Source: an uncultured Bacteroidota bacterium | Lineage (GTDB): Bacteria; Bacteroidota; Bacteroidia; Flavobacteriales; Flavobacteriaceae | Assembly (NCBI GenBank): GCA_902514625.1 | Contig: CABXRK010000002.1 | Location: 1-64,000, forward strand | Length of the DNA: 64,000 nt | Direction: 5' to 3' | Shown: piece after piece, positions 42,969 through 51,677 of the stretch | How positions within the stretch are numbered: position 1 is the first letter of the stretch | Layout: each line of letters opens with the position of its first letter | Notes under the pieces: generated by a model | Database searches by the model: none | The model's input: the letters and a program-made list of their open reading frames with translations, nothing else | What the model was told of the DNA's origin: nothing | Translations under genes and position numbers: made by a program

Positions 42969-43283
42969 TTATTTAACTGTTACAGCAGTTCCATAAGCTA
43001 ACATTTCAGAGGTTCCTTGCATTATTACAGAGGTTGTGAATTTTACATTTATTACAGCATTTGCAGATAATTTTTCAGCATCTTTAATCATTCTTTTTAA
43101 TGCCTCTTCTCTTGCGTCAGCTTGTAATTTAGTATATTCTGAAACTTCACCACCCACTAAATTTTTGATACCAGCAAAAATGTCTCTTCCAAGATTTCTT
43201 GCTCTCACAGTGCTTCCTCTTACGATTCCATGAACTTCTATAATTTCTTTATTGGTTATTGTTGGTGTGTTTACTAAGATCAT
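42969..43283 (-). CDS. YbjQ/UPF0145 family protein
   Basis: VNTPTITNKEIIEVHGIVRGSTVRARNLGRDIFAGIKNLVGGEVSEYTKLQADAREEALKRMIKDAEKLSANAVINVKF. Confidence 0.93.
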   Translation of the reverse strand: MILVNTPTITNKEIIEVHGIVRGSTVRARNLGRDIFAGIKNLVGGEVSEYTKLQADAREEALKRMIKDAEKLSANAVINVKFTTSVIMQGTSEMLAYGTAVTVK

Positions 43284-43287
43284 AATT

Positions 43288-44448
43288 TTAATTATTAAAT
43301 AAGTTAGAATCAATATTTGGTAAAATTTTTAATGCATTTTTATAATATATTTTTTTTAAAACAGAGTCAGGTAAAGACAATCCATAAATTTTCCAGTGAG
43401 CATGACGCTTTCTATAATAATCAAAATATTCGTCATCTGTTTCTAAAACTCTAAAATATACATGATATTCAGAAACATTATAGGAGTCTTTACCAAATAA
43501 AACTCTATTTTGATAATCAATTAAGAATTTTCTAGCCCTTCTAGGTTGTCTCCCTAATTCAGCTAAAACTGCAGCAATTTCAGTATATACATTTGGATAT
43601 TTATCCAAATGATCACTTAAATGATCAAGATTATTAGCCATCCAACCCATATGAGCATTTATAAAAATTGTTTCTTTATGATTTTTAAAAATTTCTTCTT
43701 GCTCAGACATTATAGAATCAAATGATGGGTATATTTTTGGATCCCTATATCTACCAGGTTTTTGTCTTAATTCAAGCCACCTTTCATTATATTTGTCCTT
43801 AGGCGACCAAAAGGATTGAGGTTCACCAGAATGAATTAAAACAGGGAGTCCAATTTTACCACAAGTCTCCCAAATAGGAGCTAATCTTGGATCATTGATC
43901 GAAATTCTTTTTCCATCATTATCTTTATCAGAAAGGCCTAAACTTTTATATATTTTCAATCCAATAGCGCCTTGTTTTTTAGCATTTTTTAAAATTTCAA
44001 TATTCTTAGCAGCAAAATCTTCTTGATCAATTTTTTTAAAATCTATATTTAAAAATACACCAAATCTTTCTGGATAATTTTCTTTTACATTTTTCAAAGA
44101 TTTAGATAAATTAAGATCCATTAATTTTTGATTTCCAGCAAAAGCTGCAAATCCAGATCCACTTAAATTTATCAAAAAGGCCATATTTAAACTATCCATT
44201 TCCACAACTAATTTAGATAAATCTTTAACAGGCATATCAAATTGATGACTATGAATATCTACAAAAGGGAACTTAGAGCGGTAAAGCTTATTAATAGGAA
44301 CTTTAAGTGTAGAAATAGGACTATATTCTTCAATATCCATTAGTTGATATTTTTCTTGAATTATTCCTATAGAAAAATAGGATAAAGCAGAAATAATAAT
44401 TACAAATAAGCTTGTTTTTAAAAAAAACTTAAAAGACATGTTAAACAC
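43288..44448 (-). CDS. Amidohydrolase-family (TIM-barrel) protein
   Basis: FPFVDIHSHQFDMP; GLKIYKSLGL; LPVLIHSGEPQSFW; FINAHMGWMANNLDHL; VLFGKDSYN. Confidence 0.88.
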   Translation of the reverse strand: MFNMSFKFFLKTSLFVIIISALSYFSIGIIQEKYQLMDIEEYSPISTLKVPINKLYRSKFPFVDIHSHQFDMPVKDLSKLVVEMDSLNMAFLINLSGSGFAAFAGNQKLMDLNLSKSLKNVKENYPERFGVFLNIDFKKIDQEDFAAKNIEILKNAKKQGAIGLKIYKSLGLSDKDNDGKRISINDPRLAPIWETCGKIGLPVLIHSGEPQSFWSPKDKYNERWLELRQKPGRYRDPKIYPSFDSIMSEQEEIFKNHKETIFINAHMGWMANNLDHLSDHLDKYPNVYTEIAAVLAELGRQPRRARKFLIDYQNRVLFGKDSYNVSEYHVYFRVLETDDEYFDYYRKRHAHWKIYGLSLPDSVLKKIYYKNALKILPNIDSNLFNN

Positions 44449-44983
44449 TATTAATAGGAATTGTTATTGCAGTTTTATCCCACTTAAATACTAAAGAAAT
44501 ACCATTCTCATTTTCTTCAATATGTATAGTAAATTGTTCTATTGATCCTAATAGGGGCTGACTTGGAATTGTAACTCTTAAGATGTCTTTATCATAATCT
44601 GGTTCAAAATATCCAAATTTACCAGCTTCAGAATTCAATACAATTACCCAATCTAACTCATTAGGAATTGCATACATTCTGTATTTTCCTTTCAAGAGTT
44701 TTTCGTTATTAAATAATATATCCTTATTGTTTTTAAATATCGTTGCGTTATTAGCACCTAATCTCCAATATTTTTCATATGGCACTAGTGCTTTATCATT
44801 TTCATTCCCAAAAATCAATCTATTTTTTTTATAGGGACGACTATATTCAACTTCTAATTCTAATGAATCATTTTTAAAAACTACTTTTTCGAACGGACTC
44901 TTTGGTGGAGTGTTTAAGAAATAAATCAAACTTAATATTGCTATTATTAATACTCCAAATAGTGAATACTTTAAAATTTTCAT
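44441..44983 (-). CDS. DUF2911 domain protein
   Basis: LEVEYSRPYKKNRLIFGNENDKALVPYEKYWRLGANNATIFKNNKDILFNNEKLLKGKYRMYAIP; paralogous in style to 59222..59824. Confidence 0.85.
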   Translation of the reverse strand: MKILKYSLFGVLIIAILSLIYFLNTPPKSPFEKVVFKNDSLELEVEYSRPYKKNRLIFGNENDKALVPYEKYWRLGANNATIFKNNKDILFNNEKLLKGKYRMYAIPNELDWVIVLNSEAGKFGYFEPDYDKDILRVTIPSQPLLGSIEQFTIHIEENENGISLVFKWDKTAITIPINSV

Positions 44984-45047
44984 CTTTTATATATTTATTA
45001 TCATTGTTTTATTAAAACCTCTAGTTAACATAATATTAATTATAGAT

Positions 45048-46457
45048 TTAATTTAAGTACTTATCAGGTATTAATTCCATCTCAGGAATATCCCCTAAAT
45101 CATTACTATCCTCTCTCCATTTAATCAAAGAAGTTCTTAAATTATCTATTATATCAATATATTGTGGTTCATTAATTAAATTATTTATTTCATAAGGGTC
45201 ATTTAAAACATCATAAAACTCTTCTTTCGGTTTGGGTGATTCAAACCATTTTTTCTGAACTTCATTTAAACTACCATTATTTTTTAATCTTAATAACTCC
45301 TGCATCATAGGCATTTGAAGTCTATACTGGACATTTAATGCATGAGGAATGTTTTGATTATAATTTTTAATAAACTTGTATCTTCCATCAAATACTGCTC
45401 TTATTTTATCAATTTCACCGTCAAAACGATCAGTAGCAGTAAAAATTAATTTATGTGAATTAACCTTTTGACTCCCAAGAAATGCCTTTCCTTGTATATA
45501 TTCAGGTATATTAATACCTGAAATTGATAAAAGAGTTGGCGCTAAATCAATAAAACTAATTAAATCACTGGGGTCATTTTCTATCAACTTTCCTTTAGGG
45601 GCCTTAATAATTAAAGGAACTTTAGTTCCACTCTGATATATAGCTCTCTTATGCCTAGGAAATGGACCACCATGGTCAGAATAGAAAAAAATGTATGTAT
45701 TATCGTATTCTCCTTCTTTTTTTAATTCATTAATTAATTTTAATAACTTTCTATCAGCTCTTATTAAATTACTATAATTTACAGCCATATCATGTCGTAT
45801 AATATCATTATCTGGAAAATATGGTGGAATTATTATTTTTGATTTATCAACTAAAATAGAATCCTTGTTTTTATTCCAAATTCCTGATTCATGACAAACA
45901 TTAAAATTAAAAATAGAAAAAAAAGGCTGGTTTTTTTCTCTATTTTTCCAATGGGCTTTATTACTAGATTCATCCCATGCATTATCTGAAATTTTAAAAT
46001 TATAGTCTTCTTTAGAGTTATTAGTACAGTAATAACCTGCTTCACGAAGATATTCAGTAAATGGACGAATATATTCTGGAAATTCAGGAGAATAACTTGG
46101 AATACCTAATTCTGCTTGATTTGGCAATCCAGCTGCTGTTTTATATGAATTATATGTTCTCATATTATGAGTTCCTAAAGTTGTAGGATACATTCCTGTT
46201 ATTATTGCACTTCTAGAGGGAGCACAAACAGCAGAAGGAGAATGCATATTTTTAAAAACAACACCATCATCTGCAAGAGACTCAATAGCAGGAAGGTTCA
46301 TAGGAGTATTAGAATATTGGGGGAAAAAATCTTGAGATTGATCTTCATAAACAAACCAAACAACATTAGGTCTTTTATCAAAATCATTACTACAATTATT
46401 CAACAAAAAAGAAAAAAGTAGGATAAAAATGAATTTTATTTTTCCAATAATTACCAT
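45048..46457 (-). CDS. Type I sulfatase, lipoprotein
   Basis: NVVWFVYEDQSQDFFPQYSNTP; SPSAVCAPSRSAIITGMYPTTLGTHNMR (CxPSR formylglycine motif); FYSDHGGPFPRHKRAIYQSGTKVPLIIKAP; lipobox LLNNC. Confidence 0.94.
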   Translation of the reverse strand: MVIIGKIKFIFILLFSFLLNNCSNDFDKRPNVVWFVYEDQSQDFFPQYSNTPMNLPAIESLADDGVVFKNMHSPSAVCAPSRSAIITGMYPTTLGTHNMRTYNSYKTAAGLPNQAELGIPSYSPEFPEYIRPFTEYLREAGYYCTNNSKEDYNFKISDNAWDESSNKAHWKNREKNQPFFSIFNFNVCHESGIWNKNKDSILVDKSKIIIPPYFPDNDIIRHDMAVNYSNLIRADRKLLKLINELKKEGEYDNTYIFFYSDHGGPFPRHKRAIYQSGTKVPLIIKAPKGKLIENDPSDLISFIDLAPTLLSISGINIPEYIQGKAFLGSQKVNSHKLIFTATDRFDGEIDKIRAVFDGRYKFIKNYNQNIPHALNVQYRLQMPMMQELLRLKNNGSLNEVQKKWFESPKPKEEFYDVLNDPYEINNLINEPQYIDIIDNLRTSLIKWREDSNDLGDIPEMELIPDKYLN

Positions 46458-46482
46458 AAATAATAAAACTTTTTTAAATATA

Positions 46483-47439
46483 CTATATAATTAACCTTCT
46501 AGCAATATCTAATAAATTCTTTTTTTCTTTAATCGATCTAGTCATCGGAAGCTTTGCTACTCCAAGAATTCTTCTTATAATTTCAATTCCTGTAAATTGA
46601 CTCATTAATTTTATATCCATTGCTCTTGCATATGAATTAACAACTGTATCAATATAAGTTAATTTACCAGTTATCATTATTAGATGAGCACAAAGAACTC
46701 CTATATCAAATTCTTTCAAACCAACAAAACTAAATTCTGGATCTATAATAAAAATTTCATCATTATCATTTTTTAACCAACTTCCAGGGTAATAATCTCC
46801 ATGTAATAAACAATCTCCTTTTTCAAGGTACCTTTTAGAGGCTATCTTAACCGTATTTAGCAGCTCTATATCGTTTATTATACTATTAGAAATCGATTTA
46901 ATCTCAGACTCAACAATGTTTTCTTTTAAAAAAGGAATAATGAAAATATGTTCATAATTTAACTTTCTTAATTCAAGGTTTAATGGGTAATCCATATTTA
47001 TATTAGTTGAATGTACCCCTTTAAGAATCTTAACTACTTTAATTAAGTCCCCTTTTCTTAATATTTTATTATCATAAAGCTCAATCATATCATTAGAGTT
47101 AACTATATCTTCCTGTATTATTAATTTTTCTTGTTCATCATATAGTAAAACCTCTGGAAAATAATTATTTATAGATTCATTTTTAATTGCTTCAAAAAAT
47201 ACTTTCTCAACTGTAATTCTTTCAATAGGAGCTTTAATTTCGGGGTATTTTTGAACAAAAGGCCTGGATTGCTTTAGAATAAATGATCTCTGATTGGTTA
47301 TAACTCTAATTACAACATTCATATTTCCCTCCCCTGGCCTATTAATTGAAAGGATCTTTTCTTTTGTATGCATAAATTGAAGCTTCTTTAATAAAGTCTC
47401 AATTTCATGTATTGAAGTAGTTAAATCAATGTATATCAC
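46483..47439 (-). CDS. Aminoglycoside phosphotransferase-fold kinase (methylthioribose kinase-like)
   Basis: INRPGEGNMNVVIRVITNQRSFILKQSRPFVQKYP; CLLHGDYYPGSWLKNDNDEIFIIDPEFSFVG. Likely GTG start at 47439 inside the tail of the upstream gene. Confidence 0.85.
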   Translation of the reverse strand: MIYIDLTTSIHEIETLLKKLQFMHTKEKILSINRPGEGNMNVVIRVITNQRSFILKQSRPFVQKYPEIKAPIERITVEKVFFEAIKNESINNYFPEVLLYDEQEKLIIQEDIVNSNDMIELYDNKILRKGDLIKVVKILKGVHSTNINMDYPLNLELRKLNYEHIFIIPFLKENIVESEIKSISNSIINDIELLNTVKIASKRYLEKGDCLLHGDYYPGSWLKNDNDEIFIIDPEFSFVGLKEFDIGVLCAHLIMITGKLTYIDTVVNSYARAMDIKLMSQFTGIEIIRRILGVAKLPMTRSIKEKKNLLDIARRLII

Positions 47440-48355
47440 TTTTAATAATTTTTCGTATTTCTTTCCAAAAATCAATTTTCATTTGAGTTACATTAATATA
47501 TGTGTAAATATTAATTAACCTATTAACATTTTCTTTTGGAGTATAAAATTGTTCTTTTTTAGCAAAATTTGAATCTATTAATGCTTCTATAAGAGCCAAA
47601 TCCCACATTATCCACTCATTTTTTAGTGGATCTACTTTAGTCCACCATCTATCATAGGTGTTCCATCTGTTGATTAAATACCGCCCTATTCTATCATCTT
47701 CTTTTAAATTATCAAAAACATTAGACTTTTTAAAAACTAGATTCTGACTTGTGCTAGCAGACATTACGTTAAAATTTAATCCTTTTGTATTTAATAATAA
47801 ATCTAGAGCTAATCGATCATTTCTAGTATTAAACTCTTCTTTACTATACTTGTTTTGGATTGGATCATGCCAAAACCCTATATAATAAACTTCAATCTTA
47901 GAAATAATGCTAGGGTCTTGAAGTATTGCTGATGCTATATTTGTACATGGTCCCAAAATTAAAATAATCAACTTTTCATCTTCAGAAAGTTGATTTACAA
48001 CTTTAACTATGAAGTTTGAAGCTTCTGATATAGAGGGTTTTAATGAATTCTCTATTGGTTTATTTGAACCTATGAATAATGGTATGTTTTCAATGTTTAG
48101 TAACTCAATTATTTTCAGGTTTACTTTATGACTCTCTAGGTTAGAGTTTTTAGAAGCATAAGGGGAGGTATGAAAATGCGCGGATGTAATACCTAATACA
48201 TTAAAAGATGGCTCAATTAGTGCTCTGACAATAGCAAACATATCGTCTATTTCGTTTGCTGTATCTGCATCAATTATAATGTTTTTTTTCTCTTGACAAA
48301 TTGAAATATTGTGAGAAAGGGACAATCCAATTATTAAAATAAATACTCTAAACAT
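47426..48355 (-). CDS. Secreted nucleoside hydrolase-like protein
   Basis: Signal peptide; KKNIIIDADTANEIDDMFAIVRAL; LIILILGPCTNIASAI. Confidence 0.9.
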   Translation of the reverse strand: MFRVFILIIGLSLSHNISICQEKKNIIIDADTANEIDDMFAIVRALIEPSFNVLGITSAHFHTSPYASKNSNLESHKVNLKIIELLNIENIPLFIGSNKPIENSLKPSISEASNFIVKVVNQLSEDEKLIILILGPCTNIASAILQDPSIISKIEVYYIGFWHDPIQNKYSKEEFNTRNDRLALDLLLNTKGLNFNVMSASTSQNLVFKKSNVFDNLKEDDRIGRYLINRWNTYDRWWTKVDPLKNEWIMWDLALIEALIDSNFAKKEQFYTPKENVNRLINIYTYINVTQMKIDFWKEIRKIIKSDIH

Positions 48356-48371
48356 TATATGTTGATTTTAT

Positions 48372-49622
48372 TTAAGGACAAGTTCCCCAAACAGGTTTGT
48401 TAGCAGATGTAAGGGGGGCTTCGGCTGAAAACCCACCAGGCTCTGAAGTAATATTAGTGACGCACCAACCTGATATATCTTGATTAAATGATTGAGCCTT
48501 ATAAAACATACCCTCCATATCAGTTACACTAGAAGTATCCCAAGAACCTATATCTTGATTAAAGCTTGAATAACCAAATATACCCCCCATATCAATCACA
48601 CTGGAAGTATCCCAGGAGCCTATGTCCTGATTAAAAGCTTGAGCCTTATAAAACATACCTTCCATATCAGTTACATTAGAAGTCTTCCAAGAACCTATAT
48701 CTTGATTAAATGAAGTGGCTTCTTGAAAAACACCTCCCATGTCAGTCACACTGGAAGTATTCCAGGCCCCTATATTCTGATTAAAAGCTTGAGCCTTATA
48801 AAACATACCCTCCATATCAGTTACATTAGAAGTCTTCCAAGAACCTATGTCTTGATTAAATGAAGTAGCTTCTTGAAAAACACCCCCCATATCAGTCACA
48901 CTGGAAGTGTCCCAGGCCCCTATGTCTTGATTAAATGATGGATTATACATAAAAATAGCCTCCATATTAGTAACACTAGAAGTCTCCCAAGAGCCTATAT
49001 CTTGATTAAAAGCTTCAGCAGTATGAAACATACCTCCCATATCAGTCACAATGGAAGTATCCCAGGAACCTATATCCTGATTAAAAGCTTGAGCCTTATA
49101 AAACATACCCTCCATATCAGTTACACTAGAAGTCTTCCAAAAACCTATATCTTGATTAAAAGCTTCAGCAGTATGAAACATACCATTCATATTAGTCACA
49201 TTAGAGGTATCCCAAGAACCTATATCTTGATTAAATGATTTTTTTTGAAAAAACATAGACTTCATATCGTTCACCTTAGAAGTACAAACACAGGTAACAT
49301 CTTCATCGTTAGCAATCATATTTCTTAGTGTTTTCTCAGTAACAACGGTATAGACTTTTCCATCAATAGTTCCCGTTTGAAAAGAAAAATCCGCATCAGG
49401 ACATTTTATAGTTACCCCATTAGAGTCAAGGTAAATTACGGTACTCTCTGTGGTAGAGGTTGCTGTAGTTGAACTTGCTGTGGTAGAGGTATTAGATGTT
49501 GAAGTATTGGGAGTTATAGCATTATCTATAACAGGAGTTTGAGTGGCTTCAGGAGCAGGTTTGCTACAAGAAACAATTATAAGGGTTGAAAAAAATAAAA
49601 TACCTAAAAGAGTTCTAAACAT
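48372..49622 (-). CDS. BspA-like (DUF285) leucine-rich-repeat lipoprotein
   Basis: Lipobox LIIVSC; 11 repeats of the type [25 protein letters not shown]. Confidence 0.95.
   Translation of the reverse strand: MFRTLLGILFFSTLIIVSCSKPAPEATQTPVIDNAITPNTSTSNTSTTASSTTATSTTESTVIYLDSNGVTIKCPDADFSFQTGTIDGKVYTVVTEKTLRNMIANDEDVTCVCTSKVNDMKSMFFQKKSFNQDIGSWDTSNVTNMNGMFHTAEAFNQDIGFWKTSSVTDMEGMFYKAQAFNQDIGSWDTSIVTDMGGMFHTAEAFNQDIGSWETSSVTNMEAIFMYNPSFNQDIGAWDTSSVTDMGGVFQEATSFNQDIGSWKTSNVTDMEGMFYKAQAFNQNIGAWNTSSVTDMGGVFQEATSFNQDIGSWKTSNVTDMEGMFYKAQAFNQDIGSWDTSSVIDMGGIFGYSSFNQDIGSWDTSSVTDMEGMFYKAQSFNQDISGWCVTNITSEPGGFSAEAPLTSANKPVWGTCP
48400..49245 (-). repeat. Tandem 75-bp coding repeat array (11 units, one shortened by 3 bp) with 150-bp higher-order dimers
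   Basis: Visible in DNA as recurring cctatatcttgattaaa...atatcagt(c/t)acact(g/a)gaagt; boundaries approximate. Confidence 0.85.
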
Positions 49623-49644
49623 ATTTTATATGTATAAATAAAAG

Positions 49645-49674
49645 CCCCTAAAGTTAATTAGAGGGGATATGGGG
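49645..49674. repeat. Hairpin repeat copy 1
   Basis: CCCCTAAAGTTAATTAGAGGGGATATGGGG. Confidence 0.7.
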
Positions 49675-49681
49675 TTAGCTA

Positions 49682-49810
49682 TTATTTACCTCTTCCCGTT
49701 TTTCTAATTGATGCATTTGCTCTTTTAGTAGATCTTGTGGAAATATTTTTTTTACCCTTATTATCTTTAGAATTATTAAGCTTGCTATTACCGAAAAATT
49801 TACTTGTCAT
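49682..49810 (-). CDS. Small basic protein (42 aa)
   Basis: Read from sequence: MTSKFFGNSKLNNSKDNKGKKNISTRSTKRANASIRKTGRGK*. Confidence 0.45.
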   Translation of the reverse strand: MTSKFFGNSKLNNSKDNKGKKNISTRSTKRANASIRKTGRGK

Positions 49811-49848
49811 TGTTATAATTTTTAAACTATTCAACTAAGATAAGCTCT

Positions 49849-49938
49849 TTACCTGAAAAAGAGCACAAAAATATAGTAAGGAATCATAACGGCTAAAAAC
49901 CCTACAATAGTCCAGAGAATCCATTTTTTTAAATCCAT
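49849..49938 (-). CDS. Small single-pass membrane protein (29 aa)
   Basis: Read from sequence: MDLKKWILWTIVGFLAVMIPYYIFVLFFR*. Confidence 0.4.
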   Translation of the reverse strand: MDLKKWILWTIVGFLAVMIPYYIFVLFFR

Positions 49939-49998
49939 AAAGCAAAAATACAATAAACAGATTTATAAAAAACCTACCTTTTTTCCTATTTTAGATGT

Positions 49999-50205
49999 AT
50001 GGAAAAACTATTAAAATTGAATCCACAATATTTAATTAGCATTGGATTTATTCTAATGTGTGTTGGAGGTGTTTTTTTTGATGTAACTAGCGATATTGGA
50101 CTTGGGATTATCCTTTTTGGAGGTTTAATAAATTTATTAGGGTGTATTATAGGTTTCATTCAAATAAAGAAAAATAAAAAAACCCCCACTAAGAAAGTTA
50201 ATTAG
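49999..50205 (+). CDS. Small two-TM membrane protein of unknown function (68 aa)
   Basis: MEKLLKLNPQYLISIGFILMCVGGVFFDVTSDIGLGIILFGGLINLLGCIIGFIQIKKNKKTPTKKVN; TAG stop lies in a hairpin repeat copy. Confidence 0.55.
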   Translation: MEKLLKLNPQYLISIGFILMCVGGVFFDVTSDIGLGIILFGGLINLLGCIIGFIQIKKNKKTPTKKVN

Positions 50206-50217
50206 AGGTCTGGGTGG
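50183..50217. repeat. Hairpin repeat copy 2
   Basis: CCCCCACTAAGAAAGTTAATTAGAGGTCTGGGTGG. Confidence 0.55.
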
Positions 50218-50347
50218 TTAGTTACCCATTATTATAGGGGTAAGCTTTTTCTTTAGTTTCTATATAAAAATTAGAATTATGTCCGAGTAAAAGTAACAGC
50301 TCTAGCGCTGCAAAGTGATTTTTTTGAGTTCAAAAAAGCAACTAAAC

Positions 50348-51619
50348 TTATGACCGACCTTTATAAAATTCATTTAAAATGAAGTACACCCCTCCAGAAA
50401 CTATCAAAGATTGAATAGATGGTACCCCAAAGGAATGAATATATTGTGTTAAATAGCCTATTAAAAATCCAAAAACAATACTTATTGTAGCTAACCAATT
50501 CCATGATTTTTTTTCTGAATTCTTTTTACTATGTATAAAAAAATATTGACATATAATAACGCCAGAAATTGCTGGAATAATTAAAGCTATTAAATATAGA
50601 AAATTGACAAATTGATCCATAATTCCTATAAGCGATAACACAATTCCTAATATTGCAAATAAAATAGTGAATTTTTTTCTGCTGGTATCTTTTTGATCAT
50701 TAAATACATTGCATAATGCCAATCCTCCAGTATAATTACCTATTAGTTGGCTTGTCCAAGTTGCAATCCATAAGATGATAAAGCCCCACGCAGGAAAACC
50801 AAGATCTTGCATTACTTTTACTATATCTGCACTACCAGTTCCTATTGACATAATGGCTCCAACTATAAACAATGGAAAGCCTACAATAATGATTCCTAAA
50901 GGGATTAATATATTATCCTTCCAATTAGGTTTTGCAAATCTGGTATAATCAGGTGCAATTAACCATTGTGCAACATTAATGCTTATTACCAAATTAACAC
51001 CTTCTGTAATGCTCATTTCTCCATTTGGCTTCCAGTCATATATATTTTGCCAACCTAAATTTTTTATCGATAAATATAAAGCCACAATTGCTAATAAAAG
51101 ACCAGCAGGTATTGCTATATAATCTACCCATTTAATAGAGTTATATCCTAGAATTGAGGGTACAGCAAAAAGTAACCCAACAATGGTTGTAATGAAAATA
51201 TAAAATAAAAAATTATCATTTTTATTAATACCTAATAAAGCGCCTAGGGCATCAGATGATACTGAGGTTTGTATTGCCCACCATCCTAAGGTCAAAATTA
51301 TTATAATGCTGCTTACTATAATTCGTGATTGCTCTTTACCAAAACTGAAAACTGAAAGAGTAGAAGAAGTTAAACCTGTTTTGGCTCCAATATATCCCAC
51401 CACAGCATTTCCTATCCATTGAAAAAAGACAAGTCCAACTAGCAGAATTCCTATAATCTCAATAATTCCAAAGTTCCCTATTAAAATACCTCCTGCTAAA
51501 AGAACTGGAATGCAAAATTCTAACCCTCCGAAAATTATTGCTGGTACATACCACTTCTGTCTTCTGTCAATTGGTATGGGATTAAATAAACTATCTTTTG
51601 TTTTCTTAAAATTTTCCAT
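50348..51619 (-). CDS. NCS1-family purine/cytosine/hydantoin-type permease (CodB-like)
   Basis: 12-TM-type protein; GNAVVGYIGAKTGLTSSTLSVFSFG; APDYTRFAKPNWKD; TSQLIGNYTGGLALCNVF. Confidence 0.88.
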   Translation of the reverse strand: MENFKKTKDSLFNPIPIDRRQKWYVPAIIFGGLEFCIPVLLAGGILIGNFGIIEIIGILLVGLVFFQWIGNAVVGYIGAKTGLTSSTLSVFSFGKEQSRIIVSSIIIILTLGWWAIQTSVSSDALGALLGINKNDNFLFYIFITTIVGLLFAVPSILGYNSIKWVDYIAIPAGLLLAIVALYLSIKNLGWQNIYDWKPNGEMSITEGVNLVISINVAQWLIAPDYTRFAKPNWKDNILIPLGIIIVGFPLFIVGAIMSIGTGSADIVKVMQDLGFPAWGFIILWIATWTSQLIGNYTGGLALCNVFNDQKDTSRKKFTILFAILGIVLSLIGIMDQFVNFLYLIALIIPAISGVIICQYFFIHSKKNSEKKSWNWLATISIVFGFLIGYLTQYIHSFGVPSIQSLIVSGGVYFILNEFYKGRS

Positions 51620-51677
51620 TATACTTTAAATATTATTCTTTTTTTGGAAAAATAGCTTTTTTTAATTCCATATTTGT

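Noticed and set aside
49002-49238. 78-aa plus-strand repetitive ORF ([18 protein letters not shown]...)
   Set aside because: Shadow of the 75-bp repeat array of the BspA-like gene on the opposite strand.
48400-49245. CRISPR-like array
   Set aside because: Regular 75-bp spacing but no unique spacers; repeats are in-frame coding units of a DUF285 protein.
50225-50345. Possible IS remnant or RNA in the spacer after the permease gene
   Set aside because: A few short inverted segments (agctctagcgct) but no terminal repeats, transposase fragment or convincing fold.
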